From: Dallia pectoralis
Taxonomy: Eukaryota > Chordata > Actinopteri > Esociformes > Umbridae
Assembly: GCA_029465975.1 (NCBI GenBank)
Contig: CM055728.1
Location: 4,846,535 to 4,910,534 of the forward strand
Direction: 5' to 3'
Length of the DNA: 64,000 bases
Position 1 is the first letter of the stretch, and every line of letters begins with the position of its first letter. Of this stretch, positions 55,173 through 64,000 are shown piece after piece. Position numbers and translations under genes: made by a program. A model generated the notes under the pieces. It made no database searches, was not told where the DNA came from, and saw nothing but the letters and a program-made list of their open reading frames with translations.

Positions 55173-55176
55173 ACAT

Positions 55177-55400
55177 GAAGCATCAGTTTGCGTTAGCACA
55201 CAAAAAAGAAAAAAAAGCTAATGAGGTAAACAGCCTATTCAACAAGCATTTGAAAACTGCAGGAAGTTTGCTAGAGATAATACAAAGGCGATGGCAATTA
55301 AAGACAAAATCATGGATTTGATGGCACTTGTCGACCAGACTTTTTCCAAGACCAAGGATTTAGAATTTTTATGCAAAATGTTTGATGGTTTTCTGTTTTA
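55177..55400 (+). pseudogene. hAT transposase fragment
   Basis: Plus-strand codons at about 55267-55377 give ARDNTKAMAIKDKIMDLMAL then VDQTFSKTKDLEFL. This matches the conserved block of hAT/ZBED transposases that precedes the catalytic core (ARDNxKAxxI...IxxDxQPFSVVED). The acidic VVED part is altered and stops follow, so it is a fragment. Confidence 0.65.
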
Positions 55401-55589
55401 TAAAAGCATGTTTTTTATGTACCGTACTTGAATAGAAATGTATGAACATTTGACGAGTTTGAACATTTGAACATTTGTATGAACATTACTGTAATAATGG
55501 CAGACTTGGTGAGGTCAGCGCTAGGAAATCTTAAATCCATGTGTGCTAACTACATCTTAGCCTTCCTTATCCAACTTTTTAAAATACAA

Positions 55590-56060
55590 AAGTGTGTAGG
55601 TCTGTGGATGGTTGAGGTTGTGTAGGTCTGTGGATGGTTGAGGTTGTGTAGGTCTGTGGATGGTTGAGGTTGTGTAGGTCTGTGGATGGTTGAGGTTGTG
55701 TAGGTCTGTGGATGGTTGAGCTTGTGTAGGTCTGTGGATGGTTGAGGTTGTGTAGGTCTGTGGATGGTTGAGGTTGTGTAGGTCTGTGGATTGTTGAGGT
55801 TGTGTAGGTCTTTGGATGGTTGAGGTCTGTGGATGGTTGAGGTTGTGGAGGTCTTTGGATGGTTGGGGTTGTGGAGGTCTGTAGATGGTTGAGATTGTGG
55901 AGGGTTGAAGAGTGTTGGGGTGGTGTAGGTCTGTAGATGGTTGGGGTTGTGTAGGTCTGAAGAGTGTTGGGGTGGTGTAGGTCTGTAGATGGCTGGGGTT
56001 GTGTAGGTCTGTAGATGGCTGGGGTTGTGTAGGTCTGAAGAGTGTTGGGGTTATGTAAGG
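55590..56060 (+). repeat. 26-bp minisatellite, about 18 copies
   Basis: Units GTGTAGGTCTGTGGATGGTT plus GAGGTT, increasingly varied to the right (guided by GTAGATGG, GAAGAGTGTTGGGG). The minus strand is open for 166 codons (Thr-Pro-rich) only because of the repeat. Confidence 0.95.
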
Positions 56061-57165
56061 TTATGACTTCATTGTCCATTTTTCAGTGAGTCTGTTTGTG
56101 ATAGAATGAATGCTAGATGAGATGAATACTGACTGTTGGTTCTAAACAGCGTGTGTTTGATAGGTTGAGCCAGTTGATAGGAAAGCAGCTGCTGCTCATT
56201 TAGCCTCACCTTGGCGCTAGTCAGTTAGCCTGATGTACCGTGATTGCAACTCGGAATTCATACATAAATCACCTTTAAGTTCAACGCCTTAACTTATTTT
56301 CAGTAGGCCCTAATTGTTTTTACTTAAGGTCACAATGTGGTATTTTTTCTATCCATTGGAAAAAAATACAAAAGTGACTTTCAAATCTTTTTTTCTTCCT
56401 TCCCCTTTGAAGCTGCAGGGTTTTCCGTTTGTAAACAAACAAAAACCAATATGTTTATATATTTACCATGACAGCTAAGGAGTTGCTCTCTAAACATGAA
56501 CTATTAATGTTCAAAGGTTATTGCTCTAGAGACTGTGGTCCTTCCCCAAGACCTCATCCTCACATTTGTGATAAGAATGTGTTTCGGATGTGTGTGACGC
56601 TAAAGGCAGTGGTGAAGATGAAAGAACTGTCCATAAAGCTAAAGCAAATGTCCTTTAGTGGACAGCCTAGTGTGTTAGGGATAGCTCTTAGCGTTGCTGT
56701 TTCTCTACGTGTTTACATGTGAGTAGTGTAAACACACGTGCGCGTGTGTGTTTAGCAGAGGTTGAGTATAATTGGCTCAGCTGAGGTGTATTCTAGTCTG
56801 CCAAGTGTAAACTAATGTCAGGAACTGAGTCATAAGACGCAATGAAAACATCCTAAGTGGAACCGGGCAGGACAGGCAGTTGTGTGTTTTCCGTTTGGTT
56901 CTGTTTTGTAAGATGCTGCAATATGCTTTGTCAGGTCAACCCAAAGGGTGGCTGCTCACTATTAGTCTTCCAGGACCCTGCCGAAGTTTAGAGTGTTTTA
57001 GCTAGTTCCGGAGTGGTTCATGTAAGGCGTGTGTAATGAGTTTACAAGTGAAACAGTGTGCGTGTCAGGTGTCTGTCTGTCGCTAGTCTATCAGGTTTTA
57101 GAGACCTGCAGTCTAGTCACCACCCACATTGTGCAGGTTCAAAGGAGCTAACTGGGGCCTGAGCC
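56061..57165. other. Intronic DNA, nothing recognised
   Basis: About 1.1 kb. An 84-codon frame at 56468-56722 has no family resemblance or splice borders. Confidence 0.4.
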
Positions 57166-57169
57166 AGCC

Positions 57170-57270
57170 TGAGTGTGCGTGTGTGCGTGTGTGTGCGTGT
57201 GTGCGTGCGTGCGTGTGTGCGTGTGTGCGTGTGTGCGTGTGTGCGTGCGCATGCGCGTGTGTGTGTGTCT
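57170..57270. repeat. GT/GC alternating repeat
   Basis: (GTGTGC)n type alternating purine-pyrimidine tract with potential for left-handed DNA. Confidence 0.93.
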
Positions 57271-58684
57271 GGCATGTCAGAGACATACTGTATTTCCCTG
57301 TCATGTCCTTGTTTTCCTCAAACCCAGACATATTTGAGATATTGCGCAGCAGATGAGAAACAGGACCAATTAGCTGTGTATTTACTCTCCCAGCCAGTCT
57401 TCCTCTCCCTTTCCTGACGCCTTTCATTAAAGCAAGCCTGTGGGTTTGGCCTGTGCTGCTTTCAATACATGATTTGCGCAATCTCCTTGGAGTATTAAGT
57501 TGACAGATATTGTAAACACTTCATTCTTTCTTTTTAACACGGTAGCCTTTCACACCGGTGTTTCAGTTTGAAAAAAGACAGATTTGGGATCTTAAGTGCC
57601 TAAGTTGTTAATAACTGTACAGTAACATGTTGTCAAAGCTCAGGCTCTGTGCTTCACAGCACTGTATGGGTTTTGACTAGAAGCTGTTCTGAGCACTGAA
57701 CATGCCCCAATTCCTTGCTTTAATTGGGCAAGATGTTTGTTGTCTGAGTAAGAGAAACACTCTTAAAAATGAGACGTTTAGGATTATCGTAAATAAAGAA
57801 CAACTAAATTGCTTCACTTTTAAGAGGAAAAGTCACTGCTGGAATACACATCTGAAAGCGTCTTTCGTGACCTGTTTCTCAATGTGCAAAAAGTATCTGT
57901 TTCCCTGAACTGCCTGAAAGCCTGTTACTGCATTTTATAAGTTTGGTATGTTGGTAATTTAGCAAGCTTCTAAATGATTCCCTCCTGACTGTGACTAATG
58001 ACAAACCATTTCTGAATGTTTGTCGTCAACCACAGTCATCGTGTGATTGTCACGGTGATTGTCACAGTGCTTATAAGATGAGGACAAAGGCTCAGAGCTT
58101 GTCTTTGAACTTCTCATATTTAATTGTGTTGAGAGCAACAAAAAACAAAAAGGCGAACTGGCAGCACTCAAATAACGTAGCAGCAAACTGCAAATAATGA
58201 TCCACACAACCCGGTGAAAAGGACGAAGTTAAATACACTTTAACGACATTAATCAAGGAACAGGTGAAAATGATTATTACTAGACAAAACCAAAGGTGTG
58301 TTAACTGCACCCCCTCCCCCCCCCCCCGACGCCAACGTCTCGCGCTCCCGAAAGTGCCACCAGGAACCAAAGGGAGGGCAGGATGTGCAAAGGCGTGCGA
58401 AGGCGAAGGCGCTGCCAGTTTTATCAGCAACAGAGGCTGGACAGATGCAGGAGGCCCTGCGGGCTCCGGCAGCAACTCAAGGCTGGTAGGCGGCGCAAGG
58501 AAAGAGAATTATACATTACAAAACACAGTTGAAATAATTGTAACCAAAAAAACACCAACATTTCAAGGGATTTTTGATGCGCCACTGTCAACTCCGACTG
58601 TCTGATTCATTGTGCTGCATACTGTTTTCTTTGCTAAAGTATGTCATTCATGTGATGCACACATAGTAAAACATTTATGTTATA
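57271..58684. other. Intronic DNA with a possible LTR-flank-like repeat
   Basis: No gene seen. 58070-58420 contains CAAATAATGATCCACACAAC and CGCCAACGTCTCGCGCTCC-like wording known from fish gypsy-type repeats, and shares motifs with 15650-15870. A C-homopolymer lies at about 58311-58327. Confidence 0.3.
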
Positions 58685-58905
58685 CTTACACAGAAAGTAT
58701 TAGTAAATAAATGTGGTTTCATTTAAAATAATTAGTGTGCTTTTGAGGGAAAGAATGTTTAATGCCCGTACACAATCCAAATAATAATGGCTGTTTGAGC
58801 TACCATCAGTTTTGCCACATCTCTTCTTTTCTCCAGCAGAAGTGCAGGGAGTGTGCCTTCACTCACACATATGCCTCGCCGTTTTGTCAGTGAGGGCTCA
58901 TCAGC
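58685..58905 (-). mobile_element. Tc1/mariner 3' region, minus strand
   Basis: Reverse complement of the family seen at 39040-39268 (CCCTCAAAAGCACACTAAT, TTTAAATGAAACCA, GGCACACTCCCTGCA). Together with 60896-61095 it represents one element split by a Rex1-like LINE. Confidence 0.6.
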
Positions 58906-59749
58906 ACACACTAGATTAGATGATATTTGACTTTATTGAAATTGGACAGTACAAGTACAGAACAACAAAATGCTGTTTGCATCCAACCAGAAGTGCAAAG
59001 AAGTGCAAAAAAAATCCATCATAATGGCAGACGCTCTCTGCAAAGAGCGCTTGTGCTGGAAGCCTTTGATGGTGGGGAGCTGGGCACCAATGATGGGCTG
59101 GGCGGTTTTGTCCACCCGCTGTGGTCGGCCGCAGAGCAAACGCTGCATGAGACTGTGGCACAGTTGGTTAGAATGCTCTCGACTGTGCAGTGATAAAAGT
59201 TTACAAGGATGTTAGTAGGTAGGTGGGCCTTCTTGAGCTTCCTTAAAAAGTACATGTGCTGTTGTTCACCCAGGAATTTGTAACAGGCCACACGTTCCTA
59301 TAATCCACAAACAGTTATTTGGTTTTCTTTGGCATTGATGGCCAGGTTGTTATCTGTGCACCAATCCACTAGGTGCTTGATCTCCTCTCTGTAGGCTGCC
59401 TAGTTGTTGTCTCTTATCAGACCAACTACTGTGGTATTATCCTCAAACATGACGATGGTATTGGAGCTGTGTGGAGGTACACAGTTGTGGGTGAAGAGGA
59501 AGTAAAAGAGTGGGCTAAGCACACAGCCCTGTGGGACACCGGTGTTCAGGGTGAGGGTGGAGGAGTGAGGTTGTACAACCTGACAGACTGAGGTCTGTTG
59601 GTTAGGAAGTCTAGAGTTCAGTTGCAAAGTTTGGTAATCAGCCTAGAGGGGATGCCTGTATTAAATGCTGAGCTGAAGTCTATGAGCAGCATCCTCACAT
59701 GGTTTGGTCCAGGTGTGTCAGGGCAGGTTGAACGTCATTTAGGCATGAC

Positions 59750-60832
59750 TAGGGCTGGGACAACGCATCGACGTCATCGATGACGTCGACGCAAAAAATA
59801 CGTTGACGCAAAATTTGCGCGTCGATTTGTCAGACCCAAACTTTGCACTCAATGTGGGAGTAGGCTATAATACGTTGTCGACACTTAAAGTTTTAGGCGA
59901 CAGTGTATGTTTTCTGTGTAATTAATTACTATATGTAATATAGTCGTGTATTCAAGGTGTGAAATGACAAGCAACCTAAATCAACAAACGGTTGTAACGT
60001 TATGTCTTCATTGATTGTCGTCAATGGGTCAGTGAACACAGTTAACTTTACATGCAGGACTATTCCGGTTTTAAACGGAATATTGGCGCCCGTAATAGTT
60101 CCTACATGTAACTGTGTTCACTGTCATGCCGCGACTGCGCAAGTGACGTTTATGTTACACACATAGGATTTGATTAGCCTACTTGTTGATATTTAATCAA
60201 TGGGCATAACATGAACTAAGAATGAACTTCTACAGCATTTATTAATCTTAGTTCATATTAATTTCAACATTTACTAATACAGTATTTGTAGATCATTCTG
60301 GTGAATGATCGTGTTTGCGTACTGTATGGACACTATGATTTGCCGTACTGGGGAAGTGCGCGTGCGCATTAGTTCTCCCTGGTGTTCATTAGAAAAAACC
60401 CACCTCGGGAGTAGAGGTTCTTAGTTTAGTAGCTCAATGCCTGTTGCCGTGCAAGTTGAATGTAATTAACAGAGGTTTATGTAATAAACACGTCTGGCTT
60501 GGATTCGTGGACTCCTCACTCATTTCAACAGTATTAAATTTAAAAGTTGTATTTGTTAACATTAGTTAATGCACTGTGAACTTATGGAGGACCAAGTCTG
60601 CCAGAATTAAAAATAACTAAATAAATGCATCAGTACAAGTATTTTACATCAAAATATACGTAAAAAAAATCAGATATGTAAATCAACATGTATAAATTGC
60701 TATTAGTCAATTAATGGGGAGATAATCGAAATCGAATCGGGCCGAAAAATTAATCGTTAGATTAATCGATGCATCGAAGAAAAATAATCGCTAGATTAAT
60801 CGTTTAAAAAATAATCGTTTATCCCAGCCCTA
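59750..60832. mobile_element. Non-autonomous hAT-like element (1,083 bp)
   Basis: The left end is TAGGGCTGGGACAACGCATC (59750) and the right end ATCGTTTATCCCAGCCCTA (60832), inverted repeats of about 16 bp. The left sub-terminal region has CGTCGACG words; the right has repeated TAATCGTTAGATTAATCG. This is a frequent fish hAT family. No transposase frame is seen. The 8-bp flanks (GGCATGAC, GGCTTCTG) match poorly. LINE sequence continues on both sides, so it inserted into the LINE. Confidence 0.85.
60032..60121. repeat. 90-nt hairpin inside the hAT element
   Basis: GTGAACACAGTTA with the following TACATG pairs with the reverse complement ending at 60121 (CATGTAACTGTGTTCAC). Further pairing (GGACTATT with AATAGTTCC) continues inward, with a 4-base bulge. 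Confidence 0.8.
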
Positions 60833-60895
60833 GGCTTCTGCACAATGGTTGTGGTCTTGAAGCAGGTGGGGACAACCACTAGGGACAGTGACAGG

Positions 60896-61095
60896 TTTGG
60901 TGCACCAAACATAAGGTTACTACAAAGTATTTTATAATTTAATGAATTCTGTTTGAATTTCTTTGCAGGGTGTCAGAATAGCCTCCTAGAGCTGCTGTTT
61001 TGATGCAAACTGCCTCACACCCTCATAGATCTTTTGCTTGAGGATGCTCCAAAGGTTCTCAATAGGGTTGAGGTCAGGGGAGGACACTGTCATTT
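60896..61095 (-). pseudogene. Tc1/mariner transposase C-terminus
   Basis: On the minus strand from about 61085: SSPDLNPIENLWSILKQKIY, then EGVRQFASKQQL, a stop, and EAILTPCKE. DLNPIENLW carries the last catalytic acidic region of DD34-type transposases. The rest of the gene is missing to the right. The 3' flank (TGTTTGGTGCACC in reverse) matches 39085-39100. Confidence 0.85.
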
Positions 61096-61099
61096 AGGG

Positions 61100-61596
61100 T
61101 GTGCTTTAGCTTCATTTTCTCTGGGTTGCATTGCTATGATCTGTGTGCTGGCATTCTGGTGTTCTCTCTTTCTCAATTCAATTTCTGTTATTGGGTCAAC
61201 ATTTGTTTACATTGCTGGAAAAAGTGTAAAATAATTACAAAAATACACAATAATAAATATTTTAAAATCTTATGTTCAATTAATGTTATAACAATGTGTA
61301 AATTGTTGATGTATTAATGGCGAAGGAAAATAAATACATCGTCGCATATTGGTTACAAGTGCAATGTTTTTTGTCTGCGTTACTGGTTGCCCCGTTTCAG
61401 AAACCGGTCACTACACTTTTAGCTGTGATAGAGCTTGATCTTCTTTATTGCTAGTGTAGCTATGTGGTGGCGGTAAGGTATTTTACCTGGGCAATTACAT
61501 CACACTGTTTGAGCTAAATTGGTGCAATAGCATCATGTAAATGTGTGATAGCAGTTCATAACCTTTTCACATTTTCTTACCCTCCTGTCTCGTTAG
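61100..61596. other. Intronic DNA upstream of erc2 exon d
   Basis: AT-rich sequence with nothing recognised until the acceptor tract cctcctgtctcgttag at 61581-61596. Confidence 0.5.
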
Positions 61597-61731
61597 GAGC
61601 GAGTGATCGAGCGCTTGCGTGAGCAGAAGGATCGGGAGGACAGGGCACGACTGGAGGAGGTAGAGTTGATGAGGAAGGATAATCAGGACCTGAAGGAGAG
61701 ACTCTCCATCTTACAAGCACATACAAATGGA
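61597..61731 (+). CDS. erc2: erc2-like exon d (45 codons): ERC/CAST coiled-coil segment
   Basis: A 135-bp exon, phase 0 at the 5' end, after acceptor gtctcgttag. It encodes ERVIERLREQKDREDRARLE, then EVELMRKDNQDLKERLSILQ and a tail AHTNG. It continues exon c (…EALSEK | ERVIERL…) in the family order. The donor I choose is GGA|gtaagg at 61732, the first good site in frame. In mammalian ERC proteins, as I recall them, this segment is 47 codons and ends in a (G/A)(D/E)LxEKE motif; here the last seven are replaced by five unrelated residues. A diverged splice site, a paralogue-specific end or an alternative exon end are possible. The following exon lies beyond the window. Confidence 0.88.
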
Positions 61732-61753
61732 GTAAGGATCTTTTTTGTGTGTT

Positions 61754-61789
<36 letters not shown>

Positions 61790-61984
61790 ACATCATCAAA
61801 TGTGTCAGTGCAGTTATGCTGTATGTTTGCAACTGTGTACCTCTGGTTTTAAGACCAAACAAATTAAACTAGACCAATGATAAAGTAAATGATAAATATA
61901 AAACCCTTCTTACAACACAGTTGTCACAAAATGCTTTTACAAACACCCAGCCTGAACACACATAAACAAGTTGATACAGAGTGT

Positions 61985-62110
61985 TTAGAAAGAGCTCCCT
62001 GATGGCTCGCATTTAGGAAGAAACCTAGAGAGGAACCAGACTCTGAGGGGTGGCCAGTCCTCTTTTGGCTGTGCTGGGAAAAACCACATGGACATCAAAT
62101 TGCCATGTGC
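61985..62110. repeat. Dispersed repeat ('AGGAAGAAACCTAGAGAGGA' type)
   Basis: TTAGGAAGAAACCTAGAGAG, GGGGTGGCCAGTCCTCTTTT and GGCTGTGCTGGG follow the wording of a repeat I know to be abundant in salmonids. Assignment is from memory; the element class is not certain. Confidence 0.55.
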
Positions 62111-62374
62111 CTCCTCCATGAACATTATTGCAGACCAGATATACTCCTTAATGGTTATGCTATTCCCTGATGGCAGTGAGTTTGAGAAACATGATGACCG
62201 GTTTGATGTGTTTTCCTGACCACTAAATTCCCAGAAACACAATCTGATTAACCATTTGTTGGATGTGTTGGACCACCAAGTACGATTCTTACAGGGCTTG
62301 AAGGATGTGCTGCAAATCAGAATTAATTTCTTTACACATACAAGGAATCCTAGCTGCAACATCTGAAACATTTT

Positions 62375-63520
62375 TTAAAAACATATACGAACAGTGCAAA
62401 CAGAGCAAAACACAAAATGCAAACAGTCCAACAAAAGACTGGAATATGTAACAGATTAATATAGGATGTATCTGTATAATACAAAAGAGTGATGTCTGGA
62501 TGTGTGAATAATTAAAAAAAAATTAGCAATGTCCCGATGGTGAGTATATGTAAATGGCAAAAAGCAATGTCTAGATGAATATGCAGTTGTATATACAGTT
62601 GTGCAAAAGAAGAGCAATGTCTAGTTGTCGTCCACATATGTTCGTTGAGTTTTTTTTGTATCAGTGCAGATTCTGTCCAGGGTGGGTAATCAATGAGATG
62701 TGTGTGTGTGGGGTGGGGGGGGGTTCAGACTAGTGCTATGGGCATATTCCTCAGACTTACTGCTGTGGGGTAGACGCTGTTCATAAGGCGGGAGGTTTTG
62801 GTCTTGATAGACCTGTGGTCGTCTGCCAGAGGGAAGGGTTTTGAATAGCCAGTTTCCAGGATGGGAGGAGACTCTCTCAATCTTTACTGGCGGCCTCAGT
62901 GACATGGCTTTGAACAGTTCTTTGAGGGACGGCAGCTTTCAACCAATGATCCGCTCCGCAGGTCCTGGCTGATGGTGTTGCCCGGAAAGCGTAAGGACTC
63001 TACTATGTTGACTGGCTAGCCCCCATGACAATGGGTCAAGGGTCAGCTGAGCTTCTCCTAAAGTCCAGTCTCATCTCCACAATCTTTAGAGCGTTGAGCT
63101 CCTTGTTGTTTAGACTGCACCAGGACACCAGCCGATCAATCTCCCCCTGTAGGCGGGTTCGTCCCCATCAGGGATTAGTGCAATAAGGGTGGTGTCATCT
63201 GCAAACTTCAGGAGTTTGACATAGTGGTGATTGGAGGTGCAGCTGTTTGTGTACAAAGAGAAGAGTAGAGGGGACAGGACACAACCTTGAGGTGAGCCAG
63301 TGCTGATGGTCAGAGGGTCAGACAGGTGTTTCCCCAACCTCACCTGCTGCTTCCTGTTGGAAAGAAAGTCTGTGATCCATTTACAAGTTGACACGGGCAC
63401 TCCCATGGTGTCTTGTAGCAGGGCTGGGATTATAGTGTTGACAGCAGAAGTCCACATGAAGGATTCTGGCGTAGGTTCTAGGGGAGTCAAGATGCTGGCG
63501 AATGAAGTGTAGAGCCATGT
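62375..63520 (-). pseudogene. Rex1-like LINE, 3' half, minus strand
   Basis: On the minus strand, 63110-63490 encodes TSAVNTIIPALLQDTM (motif A region, altered from the usual FSSAFNTI), ISTGSPQGCVLSPLLFSLYT (motif B) and KLLKFADDTTLIALI (motif C, Asp-Asp intact). Nearer the 3' end 62690-62905 gives LFKTLPSGRRPQVYQDQN. The intervening C-terminal region is partly deleted. The 3' untranslated part extends left to about 62375, with repeated 'gcaatgtctag' words. It differs from the copy at 58911-60895 and so comes from a second Rex1-like lineage. Confidence 0.85.
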
Positions 63521-63769
63521 TGATCATGTCATCCACAGAACAATAGCATATTAGTCGTAATGTTTTGGTTCATCATCGTACATATTCTTTTGCATTCTTT
63601 TATTCTCTCTACAAAAACCCATCCCCTAATCATCCCGCCACTTTTATCCCTTTATTCCCTTCAATGGTTTTTCCCAAGAGCATGCCAAAATGTACTATTG
63701 CCTAAACGTGGTTCCCAAGCTCCAACAACTGTACAGTCAGCATGTCCAATTGGGCCCTGATATTATCAT

Positions 63770-63945
63770 TCTACCATTGCTGGACTTAACTCAGATTTCA
63801 AATGCATTATTATGCCAGGAACAGTACAATGTTACGTTTTAAAGCACATTTCCTGCAATTCTTCATAGTGCCATGGGGCAGAGAGAAAATGTCTGTTTCT
63901 TAAGCCAGTTATCTGCAATTCCAGAAATGTTAGCATGAATTACAG
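63770..63945. repeat. Dispersed repeat ('TTTCCTGCAATTCTTCATAG' type)
   Basis: TTTAAAGCACATTTCCTGCA and GCCATGGGGCAGAGAGAAAA, partly repeated at 63900-63930 (TTATCTGCAATTCC), resemble a short-period repeat common in salmonid genomes. From memory only. Confidence 0.4.
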
Positions 63946-63960
63946 TATGCAATGTTCATA

Positions 63961-64000
63961 TACAGTGGGGACAAGGGAACAAGTATTTGATACACTGGCG
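63961..64000 (+). mobile_element. Tc1-like left terminus, cut by window edge
   Basis: TACAGTGGGGACAAGGGAAC followed by AAGTATTTGATACACTGG is the terminal inverted repeat of the same Tc1 family whose other end is at 16055-16161. The body would lie beyond base 64000. Confidence 0.85.

Larger units (their letters stand above)
58911..60895 (-). pseudogene. Rex1-like LINE reverse transcriptase, interrupted by a hAT element
   Basis: On the minus strand 59400-59627 encodes LTLNTGVPQGCVLSPLFYFL and a decayed motif C, FEDNTTVVGLI (normally FADDTTVVGLI), so one catalytic Asp is lost. 59019-59291 encodes the downstream block QHMYFLRKLKKAHLPTNILV then NFYHCTVESILTNC. These are the hallmarks of Rex1/CR1-type elements. 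The 3' end near 58911-58945 is an AATTTCAATAAAGTCAAAT tail. The 5' side resumes after the hAT insertion at 60833-60895 (GGTCTTGAAGCAGGTGGGGA). Confidence 0.85.
48946..61596 (+). other. erc2: erc2 intron C (12,651 bp)
   Basis: Between donor gtacac at 48946 and acceptor cctcctgtctcgttag ending at 61596. It contains the GC-rich, tRNA-derived and 26-bp minisatellites, two LINE fragments and a nested Tc1-LINE-hAT cluster, listed separately. Confidence 0.85.
61732..64000 (+). other. erc2: erc2 intron D (partial)
   Basis: Begins gtaaggatc at 61732 and runs off the window. It contains a GT tract at about 61759-61786 and the LINE and repeat fragments listed after this. Confidence 0.75.

Noticed and set aside
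59742..60840. 8-bp target duplication of the hAT element in the LINE
   Set aside because: GGCATGAC and GGCTTCTG agree at only four positions, too few to claim.
3075..61731. Assignment to erc1 rather than erc2
   Set aside because: Several diagnostic blocks (NQNSDCKQHI, KESFL, LQDLTEEK, QTDSSNTDTAL) fit ERC2; but the comparison is from memory and a fish paralogue could blur it.

Overview
The window looks like teleost fish chromosomal DNA. Coding sequence is sparse (about 0.6 kb of 64 kb), introns are very long, and most of the recognisable filler is fish-type: several Tc1/mariner families, hAT elements, Rex1-like, L2-like and RTE/Rex3-like LINEs, Ty3/gypsy LTR elements and tRNA-derived SINEs. 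Several dispersed repeats recall ones common in pike and salmon relatives, but the species is inference.

The only host gene I can support is an internal part of an ERC/ELKS/CAST-family active-zone scaffold gene on the + strand, best matched to erc2 (CAST). Four consecutive phase-0 coding exons are visible: 3075-3242 (56 codons), 30029-30196 (56), 48808-48945 (46) and 61597-61731 (45). They have canonical AG/GT borders and join into one continuous coiled-coil segment. The introns are 26,786, 18,611 and 12,651 bp. Promoter, start codon, N-terminus, PDZ-binding C-terminus and polyA site lie outside.

Region by region. 1-3 kb: a Tc1-like remnant whose 5' transposase edge has become a 38-bp minisatellite, and a hAT BED-finger fragment. 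3-30 kb (intron A): a series of large minisatellites (49, 23 and 16 bp units, then 40 bp), a 3.2-kb LINE insertion with a twin-priming type 5' inversion and a 12-bp target duplication, Tc1 ends, an LTR element carrying an intact-bordered 1.1-kb hAT-like insertion, inverted Ty3/gypsy gag-RT debris, and a solo LTR with a 5-bp target duplication. 30-48.8 kb (intron B): a 25-bp minisatellite, a 1.04-kb palindrome nested in a Tc1-like element nested in a LINE, a decayed transposon-type ORF, a Tc1-derived MITE, compound microsatellites, and a 78-bp minisatellite with two splice-donor-like motifs per unit. 48.8-61.6 kb (intron C): a GC-rich 33-bp minisatellite, two LINE fragments, a 64-bp minisatellite made of tRNA-Ala-like SINE heads, a 26-bp minisatellite, and a Tc1/mariner-Rex1-hAT nest. 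After the last exon: a Rex1-like LINE and a Tc1 end cut by the window edge.

I see no bacterial-type system, CRISPR array, operon, rRNA or functional tRNA gene. The most unusual property is the amount of tandem repeat (about 8.5 kb in a dozen arrays) in introns of one neuronal gene, several of them growing out of identifiable transposon pieces.
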